64,000 nucleotides of DNA from Caenorhabditis remanei (GCF_010183535.1 NC_071331.1:25420001-25484000); one strand, 5' to 3'. Positions 22,901 through 31,919 are shown, numbered from the stretch's first letter. Made by a program: numbers and translations. Notes: a model not told the origin generated them from the sequence alone.

Positions 22901-25900
22901 GCCCCCTGTACTCAATACTGACAATCTGAGCTTTCTCTGGAATAACTCCAAGTTACTTTCTAGACCACCCAGTTGTCTTCCAGTTCTTCTCTTCCTCCTC
23001 CTAATCCGATTTCAAATAGTTTCTGAACGTCAAAGTTCTCATTTTTTGAGCAGAAAAAGAGAAAAAGCGCCTCCAAAAATACCCGAAACCAGTTTTCATC
23101 TCAACAAACATTTCACTTTTTGAGCTCAGAACTCTATTTCCTACTGTTTGCATAATTACTAAACCCGGTAGGCTGCAAGTTGGTACTGCATTTCTCATTT
23201 TCCCTTGAAAAATTGTATATACATAGACACTCTTGAATTCTAATTCTCGACTTGAATTTCTGAATCTATTATATTCACAGTTGACTTGCTTGTCCTTCCG
23301 GTGTTATCTCAGTTCAACATCTAATTCTTCTTTTCATTTTTTATCTTCTCCTTCTTGTCTTCTTCTTCTTACTGTTTTCAGTGTCAATGCCATTCAACGG
23401 CGTTTTCTCTGCGTCTCTTCGTCTCCTAAGCTCTCTCTCTCACTTCTCGATTTCGTTTCTCGAAACAGCTTGACGACTAAAAGTTCGTCCATCCCCCTCT
23501 TTGTTTGGTTCTTTACCTGTCCTGTTTGAAGGAAAAGGTCTTCGAAATTTCATTTAGAATTTTTTGAAACGATAGGTGCTTCTGAAGTCTAAATGGCCAT
23601 CTGGACATCCGGATAAACCCGGCTTGTATGATTCTGATGTCGTTTTGTGGACATCCGGACATTGAGATATTCAAAGATTTTTCGATTTGTGAGCCATGTT
23701 TTGAGGGCTTTTTCTTAGCGATTTTCCATAAAAAATCGAGTTTTTTGGCTAAAAATGACCTGAAAATGATGTTTTTTTCGGCATTCCTGGCTGAAAAGCA
23801 GATCCTAGTGAATTCTGGTTACAGTCTGGAGATCATGGACATCCGGACATTCAGAAATACTGTGTGAGATCACTAGTCGATCCATAATGTGTCACATTGA
23901 CGTTTTGTGGACATCCGGACATTCGGACGTTCATAGGTACTGTTAGATAACTAGCAAATCCTAGTGGATTCTGATTCAGTTTTGTGAAAATCTGAACATC
24001 CGAACCAACAGATTCACCATCAGAATCCGAGTCGGTCCATAATGTTTCTGATTTCGTTTTGCGGAAGTATGCACATCCGGACGTCCAAAGACAAAGACAG
24101 ATCACTAGTTGATTACTTTTTTTGTGAGTTTGGAAATCTGGACATTCAGACGCATCTACGGAGGTCTTAGGCTCATATCAGACTTTTTTAGAATTTGAGA
24201 AAAAACCACTCAATTTAATTAGTTTTTTTTCTTATCTTCTGGCTTTTCGGATTCATTTATTTGAAAAAATTTAAATCCGACGATCCAAATCTCGTGATCC
24301 TCGTTTAACGACGAGGACCTCGTTATCCCCACATCTTGGGATAATCTGGAAGGATAGAATGAGTGTGTTCTTGAAGATTTGGATTCATTCGACTTCATGC
24401 TCACTTTTTTGAATTCTCCAAAAAGAGCTCGAAAAAGAGGAATAATTGTCGTTTTTGAGACAAACGGCGACTTTTTTTTAGGCTAAGGTGTCCAATTTTT
24501 AGGCTCAAAAGACTTTAAATGTCTTTCAGAATAGCCTGAAATTGGTCCCTGGGCAGCCATTGCGTGCCAATCCGTCGTTCTTTTCCAATCTTCTTCACGC
24601 CAATTTTCACAATTCTGAACTTTGAAACACTTTCCTCTTCTTCCTTCCTTCGTTTGTTTATTTCGTTTTTCTCTCCCACACCTCCTCCTACTCCATTTCC
24701 TCCTGTGGTCCGACCAACTCAGTCATTCTTTAGTTGAAATTCAATTAAAGTTTCACTCCATTCCACTCCCTCACTTTGCGTTCTTCCTTCCGAGAAAAGC
24801 TCATGTGACAGAGGCCACGCCCACAGTCTCAGGAAATCTGGACGATTTAGGTTGACTAGAAGCTTCCAGAAGCCTATTTAGGCCTAAAGGCTCGCCTAGA
24901 TGACTCAACCACTTGGAACTATTTGTCGAATAGACAATTCCATAAATTTCCAAATAAATTCCATTCGCTAATGAATTGTCTCCCCGTCTTCTACTTCATC
25001 TACTCTCTCTCTCCCCATCATTTTCACTGATGGGGGTAGGAAAAGTAATTTGTTGTGTTGGTTGTTGTTTTCTGACCCACATTTTTTGAATTTCTCTCTT
25101 CGTCCACCTCCTCCTCGTCGTCGTCGAGAGTCAGAAGGACAGATTGCTAATTAAATAAGTATTTTTTGTGGTCATTCCTGATGCAAGGCTATGGCTGAAA
25201 ATCATTCTATGTCATGAGTTGTCTGAAACTGAAGCAGACTTGAGCGTAATGTGAGCGTTAAGCCTACGCCTTAAGCCTAAGCCTAAAACAAGCTTAAGGT
25301 TTGCCTAACTTAGGCTTAAATACATCTGTTTTTTTAGGCTTAGGCTTAACACTTAGGCTTAAAGGTTCCTTAGCCTTAAGCCTATTTGAAAGTTGACAAT
25401 TTCTTTAGGCTTAGGTTAAAGGCCCATTTTAGGCTCAACTTTTCTTTCTTTTTTCCCTATTTTTTTCATGTCTGATTGACCCTAAAACCACTAACTTTTA
25501 TCTAGACGGTTTTCTTCAGATCCTAGATGTCCAATACTTACATTAGCTTTAACTTTCGCTGACGGTTAAAAATCTAGTCTTTCTCAATTTCGAACTGCCT
25601 TTGTTCTTTTGGAGGACGCTACCGTAATCTCGTCCTCTTCAGTCTCTCTCTATCTCTTTGTATCTCTCTCCCTCCCCCCTCGCAACCTCCATATTCTTCC
25701 TACAGTATCCCGCTACTCTCCTCCTTGAATGCTCACTTGCTCCACAGCAACATGTCAAATCGCACCCGCCTATCCGAAATTCATCGAAAAGCTACGTCGT
25801 CTCATATGGGGTCACGAGCCGTCGACATCCTACGAGTTCGATGAGATGGAACGACACGTGGCACTGAAATCGCATCGAAAGAATGTGAACGACGGATATT

Positions 25901-28900
25901 ATGTGGAGGAGATTCACTATGAACCCACACACCATCATGTGATTAGGAAGAAGCAGCCGGGTAGCGGCGGACGGAATCTGTATTATAAGAAAAGTCAGAA
26001 AAAGTTCGTATAAAACTGGGAAAATTGGCTGAAAATGTGCTGAAACTCATCAAAATTTTTTGCAGAACCGCCTCAGTGCAAGCGCTGACAGACGTGCAAT
26101 TATGGGTACTCGATCGTTCGGTGTTCCAAATGATCACACAGAGATTGGGGATGGAACGACACTCGCAGATTATTAATTTCTTGAAAAATGTGAGTTTGGC
26201 TGGAAACTGGAAAATATGGATCGTTTTGGCTGTAATTTCAAAGGTTTTAGGTCATTTAGACCATTCTAGCCAATGATTTGGCGTGACGTTGGCGCGTTTT
26301 TGAGGCAACTAAGACCAATTGTGAGATTCTGGGACACCTTCGGCGCGTTTTTGAAACGACAATTACATTTCCGGGCGCCTTTGACGCGTCTGGAGAGGGC
26401 TGGGGTGACGTTGGCGCGTTTTTTGAGAAATGGGAAAAAATTTCACAGTTTTTAAGAGTTCTGGATCTTCTTCGGCTTCTCTCTGCCCTCTTTTTGCACT
26501 TTTAGACCATCCAGGCCCAATTTTATCGACCCATTTTATCATAGACGATACACAAAAAATCGAAAAGCAATCAACCCCGATTTCCTAAGCTTTTCTTGCG
26601 CCGTTTTTATTTGTCTTCTCAACACAATCAAATGAAAATGCAAAAAGGAACAGACCTGATGAAGTTCACGTGAAGAAAAGAACGGATGATAGTGACGAAT
26701 GTGATTTTTTGATTTTTGAGGAGAACGACGGTCAATTTCTTGGTTTAGGGAACGTAGAAACTGAACGAAGTCACGTAACTGTAGGGAACAGTGGTATGAA
26801 ACTAAGTAATGGGGGTACTATGGTAGAGTAAGAGATAGAAATTAGGAATCTGGAAAAAAGAGATATTCTGATTCTTAGTTATAGCAGGGATGGATCTAGA
26901 TTAGGTTTAAAAGATTAGGTTTTTATGGAGATCGCTCAAGATCGGTTGAGATCGTACCTATTCTCCGGTCTAGCACGGACGGCCACGTAACTCGCTTCAA
27001 AATGAGTATTATGAGTCCAAAAATGTACCAAAATTTAGATCTCGACGAGTTCTATGTCTTTGGTATAATACGGATCTAGGATGGATTCACTATTGTATCG
27101 CTGGTCAGAGTCATAGAACTTGTTGAGATCTTCATTTTGGTATATTTCTGGACTCATAATATATATTTTGAAGAGACTTACGAGGCGGCACGTGCTGTAC
27201 CGGAGAAGAGGTACGATCTCAGCCGGTCTTGAGCGATTTCAGCCGATCTTAGCCGATCTTACCCAGTTTCAGAGCTAAAATTTTAATTGATAGCTTAGAT
27301 TTGGGTCCTCTAAAATTTTCATAATAGTTTTTGTTATGTTTCATAGAGCCTTCCGATCTCTGAGCACCGAAATCATATCGCTACCGGAAGACTCTTGACA
27401 AGACAATAGGCTGATTTTCCTAATTCCGCTTGTTCACCGCCCGAAGATGGAAGAAAATGTCTAGGAGCCTAATCATTTCCTGCTCTCCATTCTCTACCGA
27501 AGATCATGATTAATTTGTGCTCATTCACTGCGCTATGGTTTTGTTCTTAGAGCACAAAGAGATGGTGATGGAGAAGAAGAAATTAATCTGATAAAACAAC
27601 AGAGAGAAGGGAGCCGAGTCGTCTGTTCTCTGAGGGGAGGGTGTCAGTTACAGTAATCCTCTCCCGCCCAGATCTCTCGTCACTTTTCTGAATCATTTCA
27701 AAGCGCCTCACATCGATGGCTCATCGTTCCGCTAGTAATAATGATGTTGAATTTGTGATGATCAATTTCGACGAGATTTTTCTTTAATTTTCTCCGAAAA
27801 AAATTCTGAAAATCATTATTTGAATTATTCAAAAAGGACTCAAAAATTCAAAAAAATGAAGCAAGTTTATGTGGTAAGTCTGAAAATTACAGCCAAAACT
27901 ATCCGATTTAAGTCCCGAACCTTCAACTAATTTTCTTCATTTTTCCTTTTTCTTTCCAGGTATCAATTTTCGAGAATCTCTCGGAAGACCGTATCTCAAA
28001 GATGGCCGACGTGATGGATCAGGACTATTACGACGGTGGAAACTATATCATTCGACAAGGAGAGAAGGTAAGCATCTCTTGAAAGATAAGTGACAGTTAC
28101 AACGGTGTGGAAGAATTTGCAGGGCGACGCGTTCTTTGTGATCAACTCGGGACAAGTCAAAGTGACACAACAGATTGAGGGAGAGAAGGAGCCCAGGGAG
28201 ATTCGCATTTTGAATCAGGTAGGGAAATTTGGAATTGTCTGGAATTGAATTCCAGTGGAATTCAGGTTTTGACGGGATCCTTGAATTACAGATGTTTAGA
28301 AGATCAAATTCTAGAAATCTGAGATCTCGACTGAAAATTGACTTTTTGGAGGGTTTTGAATGAAAAATTGGGGTTTTCCAGCGAAAATTGGTCCAGAACC
28401 TCAAAAATTTGACTTTCCTTCTGCGATTTTAATTGTAAACTGCGGTACTATAGTTTTAGCGAAAAATTTTGAATTTTTAGTGATTTTTTGCGCATTTTTG
28501 AGGTTTATTGTCAGAATACGGGAGTTTCAAGTGTTTAGAGCTTCTGAAGCCTTGAAAATCTGCAAAAAATCACCGAAAATTCGAAATTTCCCGCTAAAAC
28601 TACAGCAATACTCAAATTTGCCATGGAAAATTCAAATTTTTTAGTTTCTAGAGCAGTTTTCTCTGGAAAACCCCAATTTTCTCACTCAAAATCCACCAAA
28701 AAGTATATTTTCAGCTCAAAAATCAGAATTTTCTACAAATAGTCTGTGACTTCTTTTGAAGCTTCTGATCAGTTTGATATCGGGGTTTTAGCTTTCTGGG
28801 ATCATGATCTTTAAAATATCTGAAATTCTGGGATCTCCTTAAAACCTGAATTCCAGAAATCTGATATTCTGGGATCTTCTGAATGTTGGATATTCTGAAT

Positions 28901-30557
28901 CTAGGAAATCCCGCATTCTAAAGCCTCAGTTTTCTGGGATCCTGGTTTTCCTGGATATCTGAAATTTTAGGATCCTAGATTCTGAATTTTCAAGAATCAC
29001 CTTTCCTATTCCAGGGGGACTTCTTTGGAGAGCGTGCTCTACTCGGCGAGGAGGTCCGCACTGCCAACATCATCGCCCAAGCGCCCGGCGTGGAAGTGCT
29101 CACTCTCGACCGTGAATCATTCACAAAACTGATCGGAGATCTCGAGACACTCAAACGAGACTATGGAGACAAGGAACGACTCGCTCAGATGGTCCGGGAG
29201 CCCCCGAGTCCCGTCAAGATTCAAGACGATTTCCGGGAGGAATTCGCACAAGTCACGTTGAAGAACGTGAAGCGACTGGCGACGTTGGGAGTCGGTGGAT
29301 TCGGAAGAGTCGAGTTGGTGTGTGTAAATGGAGATAAATCAAAGACCTATGCACTGAAAGCGCTGAAAAAGAAGCATATCGTTGACACTCGCCAACAGGA
29401 ACATATTTTTGCCGAGAGGAATATTATGATGGAGACGTCGACGGATTGGATCGTCAAACTCTATAAGACATTCCGGGATCAGAAGTTTGTCTACATGCTT
29501 CTTGAAGTGTGTTTGGGTGGAGAACTCTGGACGACACTCCGTGACCGTGGACACTTTGACGACTACACCGCCCGTTTCTATGTTGCCTGTGTGCTGGAGG
29601 GTCTCGAGTACCTACACCGTAAAAATATTGTGTATCGGGATTTGAAGCCGGAGAATTGTCTCCTTGCTAACACTGGATACCTGAAATTGGTGGATTTTGG
29701 ATTCGCGAAGAAACTGGCGTCCGGGCGGAAGACGTGGACATTCTGTGGAACTCCAGAGTACGTGTCGCCCGAAATTATTCTCAATAAGGGACACGACCAA
29801 GCTGCCGACTACTGGGCCCTTGGTATCTATATCTGTGAGCTGATGTTGGGACGGCCACCGTTCCAAGCCTCAGACCCTATGAAGACGTACACGTTGATTC
29901 TGAAGGGAGTCGACGCGTTGGAGATTCCGAATCGACGAATTGGGAAGACAGCGACGGCGTTGGTGAAGAAGTTGTGTCGTGACAATCCGGGAGAACGGTT
30001 GGGATCGGGAAGCGGTGGTGTGAATGATATCAGGAAGCATCGATGGTTTATGGGATTCGATTGGGAGGGGTTGAGGACGAAGACGCTGAAACCGCCAATC
30101 TTGCCGAAGGTTTGTAAAAATTTAGACTGAAAGTTAGGCCACCATGCTTTTTTAATCATTTTTAAGTTATTTCAAGCGTAAAAATGTCGAAAATCGATGC
30201 GAGGACTAGTTTTTGCAAAATTAGGGTTTCTAGGCCACCACACTGTTTCTGCATTTTCTGACGTTTTCAAGTATGAATTTAGTCAAAACATAAGTTTTTA
30301 AGCATTTTAAGGTCGGGGAACTAGTTCTGGGATTCTAGACCACCAGGTGAAAAAATTAGGCCATCAATTTTTGTGGTTTTCACAGTTTTCAGACTGTAGG
30401 ACGTGGCTTAAAAGTGAGCGGAGCTTCCGTTTTTATGCTAATTTACCCTATTTTTTTCCAGGTGAACAACCCAGCCGACGTGACGAATTTCGACAACTAC
30501 CCACCAGACAACGATGTTCCACCAGACGAGTTCTCCGGATGGGATGAGGGATTCTAA
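7977..30557 (+). CDS. egl-4: cGMP-dependent protein kinase EGL-4 (PKG), long form
   Basis: Serine/threonine kinase activated by cGMP. In C. elegans it acts in sensory neurons and other tissues in olfactory adaptation, foraging, egg laying, dauer entry and body size. Coding exons are 7977-8141, 19245-19412, 19893-20298, 20504-20600, 26066-26189, 27960-28067, 28123-28218, 29015-30109 and 30462-30557. They total 2355 nt, or 784 aa, against about 780 in C. elegans. Domains in order: a Gly/Ser-rich N terminus ending [12 protein letters not shown], a leucine-zipper coiled coil (about 56-120), a pseudosubstrate RAKKIAVSA (163-171), cyclic-nucleotide site A with [15 protein letters not shown], site B with FFGERALL and RTANI, then the kinase. 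The kinase has GVGGFG (480-485), Lys503, YRDLKPEN with Asp597, DFGFAK with Asp615, activation-loop [10 protein letters not shown] with Thr628, and tail [10 protein letters not shown]. All catalytic residues are present and every junction keeps phase. Introns 1 and 4 are 11.1 and 5.5 kb and hold candidate alternative starts. Confidence 0.97.
8208..8560. mobile_element. hAT-type MITE with GGGCC arrays, 8-bp target duplication
   Basis: The element starts CATACTTGCAACGGGCC and ends, read inward from the other side, CAGACTTGCAAAATATCGGCC. It is flanked on both sides by the identical 8-mer GTTGTGTC (8200-8207 and 8561-8568). CA/TG termini with 8-bp duplications are the signature of hAT transposons. 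The subterminal regions are arrays of GGGCC and GGCCC that form long inverted repeats around an AT-rich centre. At 353 bp and with no open frame it is nonautonomous. Confidence 0.88.
9393..9422 (+). CDS. egl-4: Candidate alternative first exon of egl-4
   Basis: The ATG at 9393 opens [10 protein letters not shown] and runs straight into a GTGAGTTT donor in phase 0, the phase needed to join the coiled-coil exon at 19245. An acceptor-like ATTCCCTCAG ends about 17 nt upstream and could take a spliced leader. The exon is very short and no codon-bias argument is possible, so this rests on position, phase and splice signals only. Confidence 0.25.
11795..11990. mobile_element. Palindromic element in egl-4 intron 1
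   Basis: An almost perfect hairpin, ATTTTCACAAAAATATTCAT against its complement, sits at the centre around 11853-11921. The outer arms also pair imperfectly: GTACCGAAAACTGACTGAAAT near 11802 against the complement of ATTTCTGTCAGTTTTCGGTC near 11955. No open frame is present. It resembles a small foldback DNA element. Confidence 0.7.
12642..12781. repeat. 140 bp inverted repeat
   Basis: CAAGTCTGGAATTCTAGATC at the left end pairs with GATCTAGAATTTCAGACTTG at the right end. Pairing continues inward through CACAAAATTTTC and GCCTTCACTTTGCCGG, so the unit folds into one long, slightly imperfect hairpin. It lies inside egl-4 intron 1 and has no coding potential. Confidence 0.8.
13811..13855 (+). 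CDS. egl-4: Candidate alternative first exon of egl-4
   Basis: The ATG at 13811 reads [15 protein letters not shown] and ends at a GTGAGTTT donor in phase 0, matching the exon at 19245. A pyrimidine-rich, promoter-like stretch (13600-13800) lies upstream. The resulting kinase would keep the coiled coil and everything downstream but replace the 55-residue Gly-rich N terminus with 15 residues. This parallels PKG genes in other animals, which use alternative first exons to change N-terminal targeting. Transcript data would be needed to prove use. Confidence 0.45.
15415..15606. mobile_element. Small inverted-repeat element
   Basis: The left edge AGGTATGTGCCCGGGTGGCG mirrors the right edge, which read on the minus strand is AGGGATGTGCCTATGGAGGCG. 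Inside, GCATTTTCAGCC and TGCGACGAGAAAGAGTGTG pair with CACTCTCTCTCGTCGCA and GGGCGAAAATGC-type sequence. The centre carries GAGAGACGCAGAC, a phrase that is common in noncoding DNA of this genus. It lies within egl-4 intron 1. Confidence 0.65.
17295..17357 (+). CDS. egl-4: Alternative first exon of egl-4 (21 codons)
   Basis: The ATG at 17295 opens [12 protein letters not shown] and the exon closes NDGGAFL at a strong GTGAGTGTGA donor in phase 0. This gives direct in-frame fusion to VQVGSRTF at 19245 and a predicted 750 aa isoform. Codon choice (TTC, CTT, TCG, GGA) is coding-like. The 500 bp upstream is unusually GC-rich for this locus, with a GGGGGGCGGAGCCTCC box and pyrimidine runs, and could be a promoter. 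I recall C. elegans EGL-4 having a shorter isoform with a similar start, which raises confidence, but I cannot check it here. Confidence 0.65.
19413..19892 (+). other. egl-4 intron 2
   Basis: 480 bp of AT-rich intron with a diverged direct repeat: the phrases CCGAAAATTGCTGTAAAATTTG and CCGAAAATCACTTCAAAAATTTG recur about 195 bp apart, each following an ATTACTAGATTTC motif. I see no coding or RNA signal. Confidence 0.6.
20735..20965. repeat. GGACATCCGGACA repeat block 1
   Basis: Copies of GGACATCCGGACA or a near variant occur at about 20739, 20818, 20902 and 20944, about 40-85 bp apart, within egl-4 intron 4. The same phrase forms a second block at 23595-24140 and single or double copies at 32068, 45808, 46010 and 50460. 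Confidence 0.7.
21571..21712 (+). repeat. GTGTAGATTTACGA irregular array
   Basis: Five or six variants of GTGTAGATTTACGA lie 25-40 bp apart (near 21571, 21590, 21612, 21655, 21674 and 21692). A related phrase, GTGTCGATTTACGGG, occurs at 8563-8577 beside the hAT element, together with TGTAGATTTACGAGAC at 8589. This resembles a phrase that is widespread in noncoding Caenorhabditis DNA. Confidence 0.65.
23595..24140. repeat. GGACATCCGGACA repeat block 2
   Basis: At least six copies of the family occur near 23602, 23650, 23836, 23910, 24073 and 24136. They alternate with AATCCTAGTGGATTCTGATTC-like and GATCACTAGT phrases. Each unit looks like one step of a larger ~100 bp irregular array in egl-4 intron 4. 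Confidence 0.7.
25255..25436. repeat. Degenerate interstitial telomere-like repeats (TTAGGC)
   Basis: Around fifteen copies of TTAGGC, TTAAGCC or GCCTAA lie in both orientations within 180 bp, such as AAGCCTAAGCCTAA and TTAGGCTTAGGCTTAA. TTAGGC is the telomere repeat of Caenorhabditis, and interstitial copies are a known feature of these chromosomes. Smaller patches occur at 24478-24515, 24870-24900, 45919-45962 and 52135-52300. The mixed orientation argues for an amplified and decayed short repeat rather than a former chromosome end. Confidence 0.75.
25729..26003 (+). CDS. egl-4: Candidate alternative first exon of egl-4 with a novel N terminus
   Basis: The ATG at 25729 opens a coding-looking frame of 91 codons plus 2 nt that includes [34 protein letters not shown] and a basic end [11 protein letters not shown] weak donor, GTTCGT, at 26004 and the constitutive acceptor TTTTTTGCAG at 26065 define a 62 nt intron, the typical size in this genus, and the phase (2) fits the site-A exon at 26066 exactly. 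The product would lack the coiled coil, the pseudosubstrate and half of site A: about 597 aa. An acceptor TTCCTACAG ends at 25705 and could take a spliced leader. If unspliced, the frame stops at 26011-26013 and would be a 94 aa nested gene. I do not recognise the sequence. Codon use is much more coding-like than the surrounding intron. Confidence 0.5.
26928..27240. mobile_element. Inverted-repeat element sharing its core with the 33 kb hAT element
   Basis: The left arm starts GAGATCGCTCAAGATCGGTT and the right arm, read on the other strand, GAAATCGCTCAAGACCGGCT. Pairing continues through GAGATCGTACCT and CTCCGGT. Inside, both arms carry AGATCTCGACGAGTTCTATG-like sequence after ATGAGTCCAAAAATGTACC. 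The same core, TACCAAAATGTAGATCTC with GAGTTCTA, forms the arms of the hAT element at 33006-33337, so the two belong to one family with different ends. There is no transposase. Confidence 0.8.
27856..27873 (+). CDS. egl-4: Candidate micro first exon of egl-4
   Basis: The ATG at 27856 reads MKQVYV and meets a perfect GTAAGT donor. An 86 nt intron then leads to the exon at 27960 in phase 0 (VSIFENL). The isoform would start within the cyclic-nucleotide region and keep only site B and the kinase. The exon is too short to test for coding bias and no upstream acceptor is evident, so chance is a real alternative. Confidence 0.3.
28219..29014 (+). other. egl-4 intron 7
   Basis: 796 bp. The 3' part (28780-28980) is a low-complexity array of ATTCTGGGATCTTCTGAA-like phrases, repeating TCTGGGATC and CTGAAATTC about ten times. 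I see no coding or RNA gene. Confidence 0.6.
30110..30461 (+). other. egl-4 intron 8
   Basis: 352 bp with a partly repeated phrase: TTTCTAGGCCACCA and ATTCTAGACCACCA occur near 30227 and 30332, and TTAGGCCACCATGC occurs at 30135. Nothing else is recognised. Confidence 0.5.
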
Positions 30558-31183
30558 ATTTTTTTCAATTTTTTCCAAACAATTTTTATTAATTCCATCT
30601 CTCTGTCTATCACTGCTCACTCTATCTATAATTCTCTCTCTATCTCTCTAATTTGTATATATATATGTAACGGTTAAACTCCGCCCCCTCCTCCCCTCCA
30701 GTATATCGGTTAGTGCCGTTCGCCCGTTTCTCGCCCCGCCCCTAAAAAACATTTTTCACTCGAAAATTCCAAAAATTCTCCAAAAATTAGTCTAAATCCC
30801 CAATCCATTCGACGAGATTCATGTGATTCACCCCGGTCGTCGAAAATAATTTGAGAAAAAATATTTTAGAATTTATTTTCAGCCAAATTTCCCTTTTCTC
30901 TAACATTAAGTAGTTTTAAATTTATTAGTTTCTTTTTTTCTCGAAAATTTCGCTCTATTTCTTAACATTTGTAACACAAAATTGTCTCGTTTCGTCTCTT
31001 TTCTTTCTATTATTGACTCATATTTTCACAACAATTCCCCCTTTTTTTTCAATTTTCTCTCAAAAAATGATTATAGAGAAATGAATGGTAATTAATTCTA
31101 AAAAAAATTTCTTCTAAGGAATTATATTGATTTTTAGTTGGTTAGATGTAGTTTAACATAACAACGGATATTTAGAAAAACAA
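30558..31183. other. egl-4 3' region and convergent intergenic DNA
   Basis: The egl-4 3' UTR begins at 30558 and is AT-rich with TCTCTCTATC tracts and an ATATATATG run near 30657. I see no clear AATAAA on the plus strand close to the stop, so the 3' end cannot be placed. The minus-strand poly(A) signal of the next gene lies at 31184-31189. Confidence 0.5.
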
Positions 31184-31189
31184 TTTATT
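31184..31189 (-). terminator. Poly(A) signal AATAAA of the Ser/Arg-rich gene
   Basis: The minus-strand hexamer AATAAA lies about 80 nt past the stop codon of the Ser/Arg-rich gene and is followed by T-rich sequence. This supports that gene being a complete transcription unit. Confidence 0.6.
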
Positions 31190-31269
31190 CGAAAAAAAAT
31201 AGAATCGAGCAGACCAGAAGACAGCGCTTAGAAGGTGTAGAACTGAAAAAAATCTGAAAAATTCAATTT

Positions 31270-31854
31270 TTAGTACAAATAAGATCTTCTCGGAGCATAT
31301 TGGCATTGATAGGTTCGTCCGGAATATGGACGTCTCCAGATTCTTGAATTTTGACGACGACGTCTTCTAGAAGAATTTCTAGAGGAATCTTCTGATGACA
31401 TGGAGGAGTCATCTGAATCCGAGGATTCAGAAGATGAATCAGAAGAAGAAGAAGACGTGGAGGAATCAGAATCCATCTTCTGCGAGGAAGGATGATTCGG
31501 AGAATTCTGACGTCTTCTATCCGGGTTTCCTGGATTCTGAATCCCGTGACGACGTCTCCAAGCTGCGAGACCTTCACGGCATCTGCATGGAGAGGAGTCG
31601 TCGTCGTCGACATGTTGGTGACGGGATTCTGAAGACTGACGTCTACTAGAATCTCTTCTAGAACCTCTTGACGTCGTCCTAGATCTGGAACGAGTTCTAG
31701 AACGTCTGGAGCTTCTGGAATGTCTTCTAGAATGAAGAGACTCAGAAGTTTTGGATTCAGAAGTCACAGAGCGAGAAGATTCAGAATCTTCAGAATCTTC
31801 TGACGAAGAAGAGAATCCAGAGAATGGAAGAGGTCGGGCGTTGAATTTTCGCAT
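31270..31854 (-). CDS. Ser/Arg-rich protein, single exon, 194 aa
   Basis: Uninterrupted frame starting MRKFNARPLPFSGFSSSSED. Order of segments: an acidic Ser/Glu/Asp patch, an SR block with SRRSRTRSRSRTTSRGSRR, a short region with VDDDDSSPCRCREGLAAWRR, a second Ser/Asp-rich patch, and a basic aromatic tail with IWRRPYSGRTYQCQY. The upstream in-frame ATG at 31899 is only 12 nt past a TATA box and would lie before or at the transcript start, so the ATG at 31854 is preferred. The Arg/Ser composition suggests a nucleic-acid or chromatin binding role, either SR-like or like nematode sperm chromatin proteins. This is inference, and no named domain is seen. It sits alone between two convergent genes and has no introns. 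Confidence 0.65.
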   Translation of the reverse strand: MRKFNARPLPFSGFSSSSEDSEDSESSRSVTSESKTSESLHSRRHSRSSRRSRTRSRSRTTSRGSRRDSSRRQSSESRHQHVDDDDSSPCRCREGLAAWRRRHGIQNPGNPDRRRQNSPNHPSSQKMDSDSSTSSSSSDSSSESSDSDDSSMSSEDSSRNSSRRRRRQNSRIWRRPYSGRTYQCQYAPRRSYLY

Positions 31855-31910
31855 TTTGAGAATTTCAGCGAAAATCTGAAGGAGCCGCTGAAAATGCATA
31901 GAAAGGGTTT

Positions 31911-31919
31911 CCTTTTATA
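31911..31919 (-). promoter_or_regulatory. TATA box TATAAAAGG of the Ser/Arg-rich gene
   Basis: The minus-strand sequence CGCTATAAAAGGAAACC contains a consensus TATA box that places the start of transcription near 31889. A GATA-type site (TGATAAGG on the plus strand, 32001-32008) lies about 85 bp further upstream. This TATA plus GATA arrangement recalls sperm-gene promoters in C. elegans, but two short motifs are weak evidence. Confidence 0.6.

Larger units (their letters stand above)
20601..26065 (+). other. egl-4 intron 4 (5.5 kb)
   Basis: This intron lies between the two exons that together code for cyclic-nucleotide site A. It holds two blocks of GGACATCCGGACA repeats (20740-20965 and 23595-24140), a GTGTAGATTTACGA array (21571-21712), a ~70 bp direct repeat shared by 21487-21553 and 22815-22885, degenerate TTAGGC repeats (25255-25436), and a coding-like block at 25729-26003 annotated separately. 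The rest shows nothing I can name. Confidence 0.7.
26190..27959 (+). other. egl-4 intron 5 (1.8 kb)
   Basis: This intron contains four diverged GACGTTGGCGCGTTTTTGAG-type repeats (26283-26415), the inverted-repeat element at 26928-27240, and a possible micro first exon at 27856. The rest is AT-rich with no coding signal. Confidence 0.65.

Noticed and set aside
24219..24404. 61-codon minus-strand frame with [16 protein letters not shown]
   Set aside because: Codon use is not clearly coding and it includes a local palindrome (GTCCTCGTCGTTAAACGAGGA-like). No splice or promoter support.
29339..30159. Several frames antisense to the kinase exon
   Set aside because: Shadows of the strongly coding egl-4 exon at 29015-30109.
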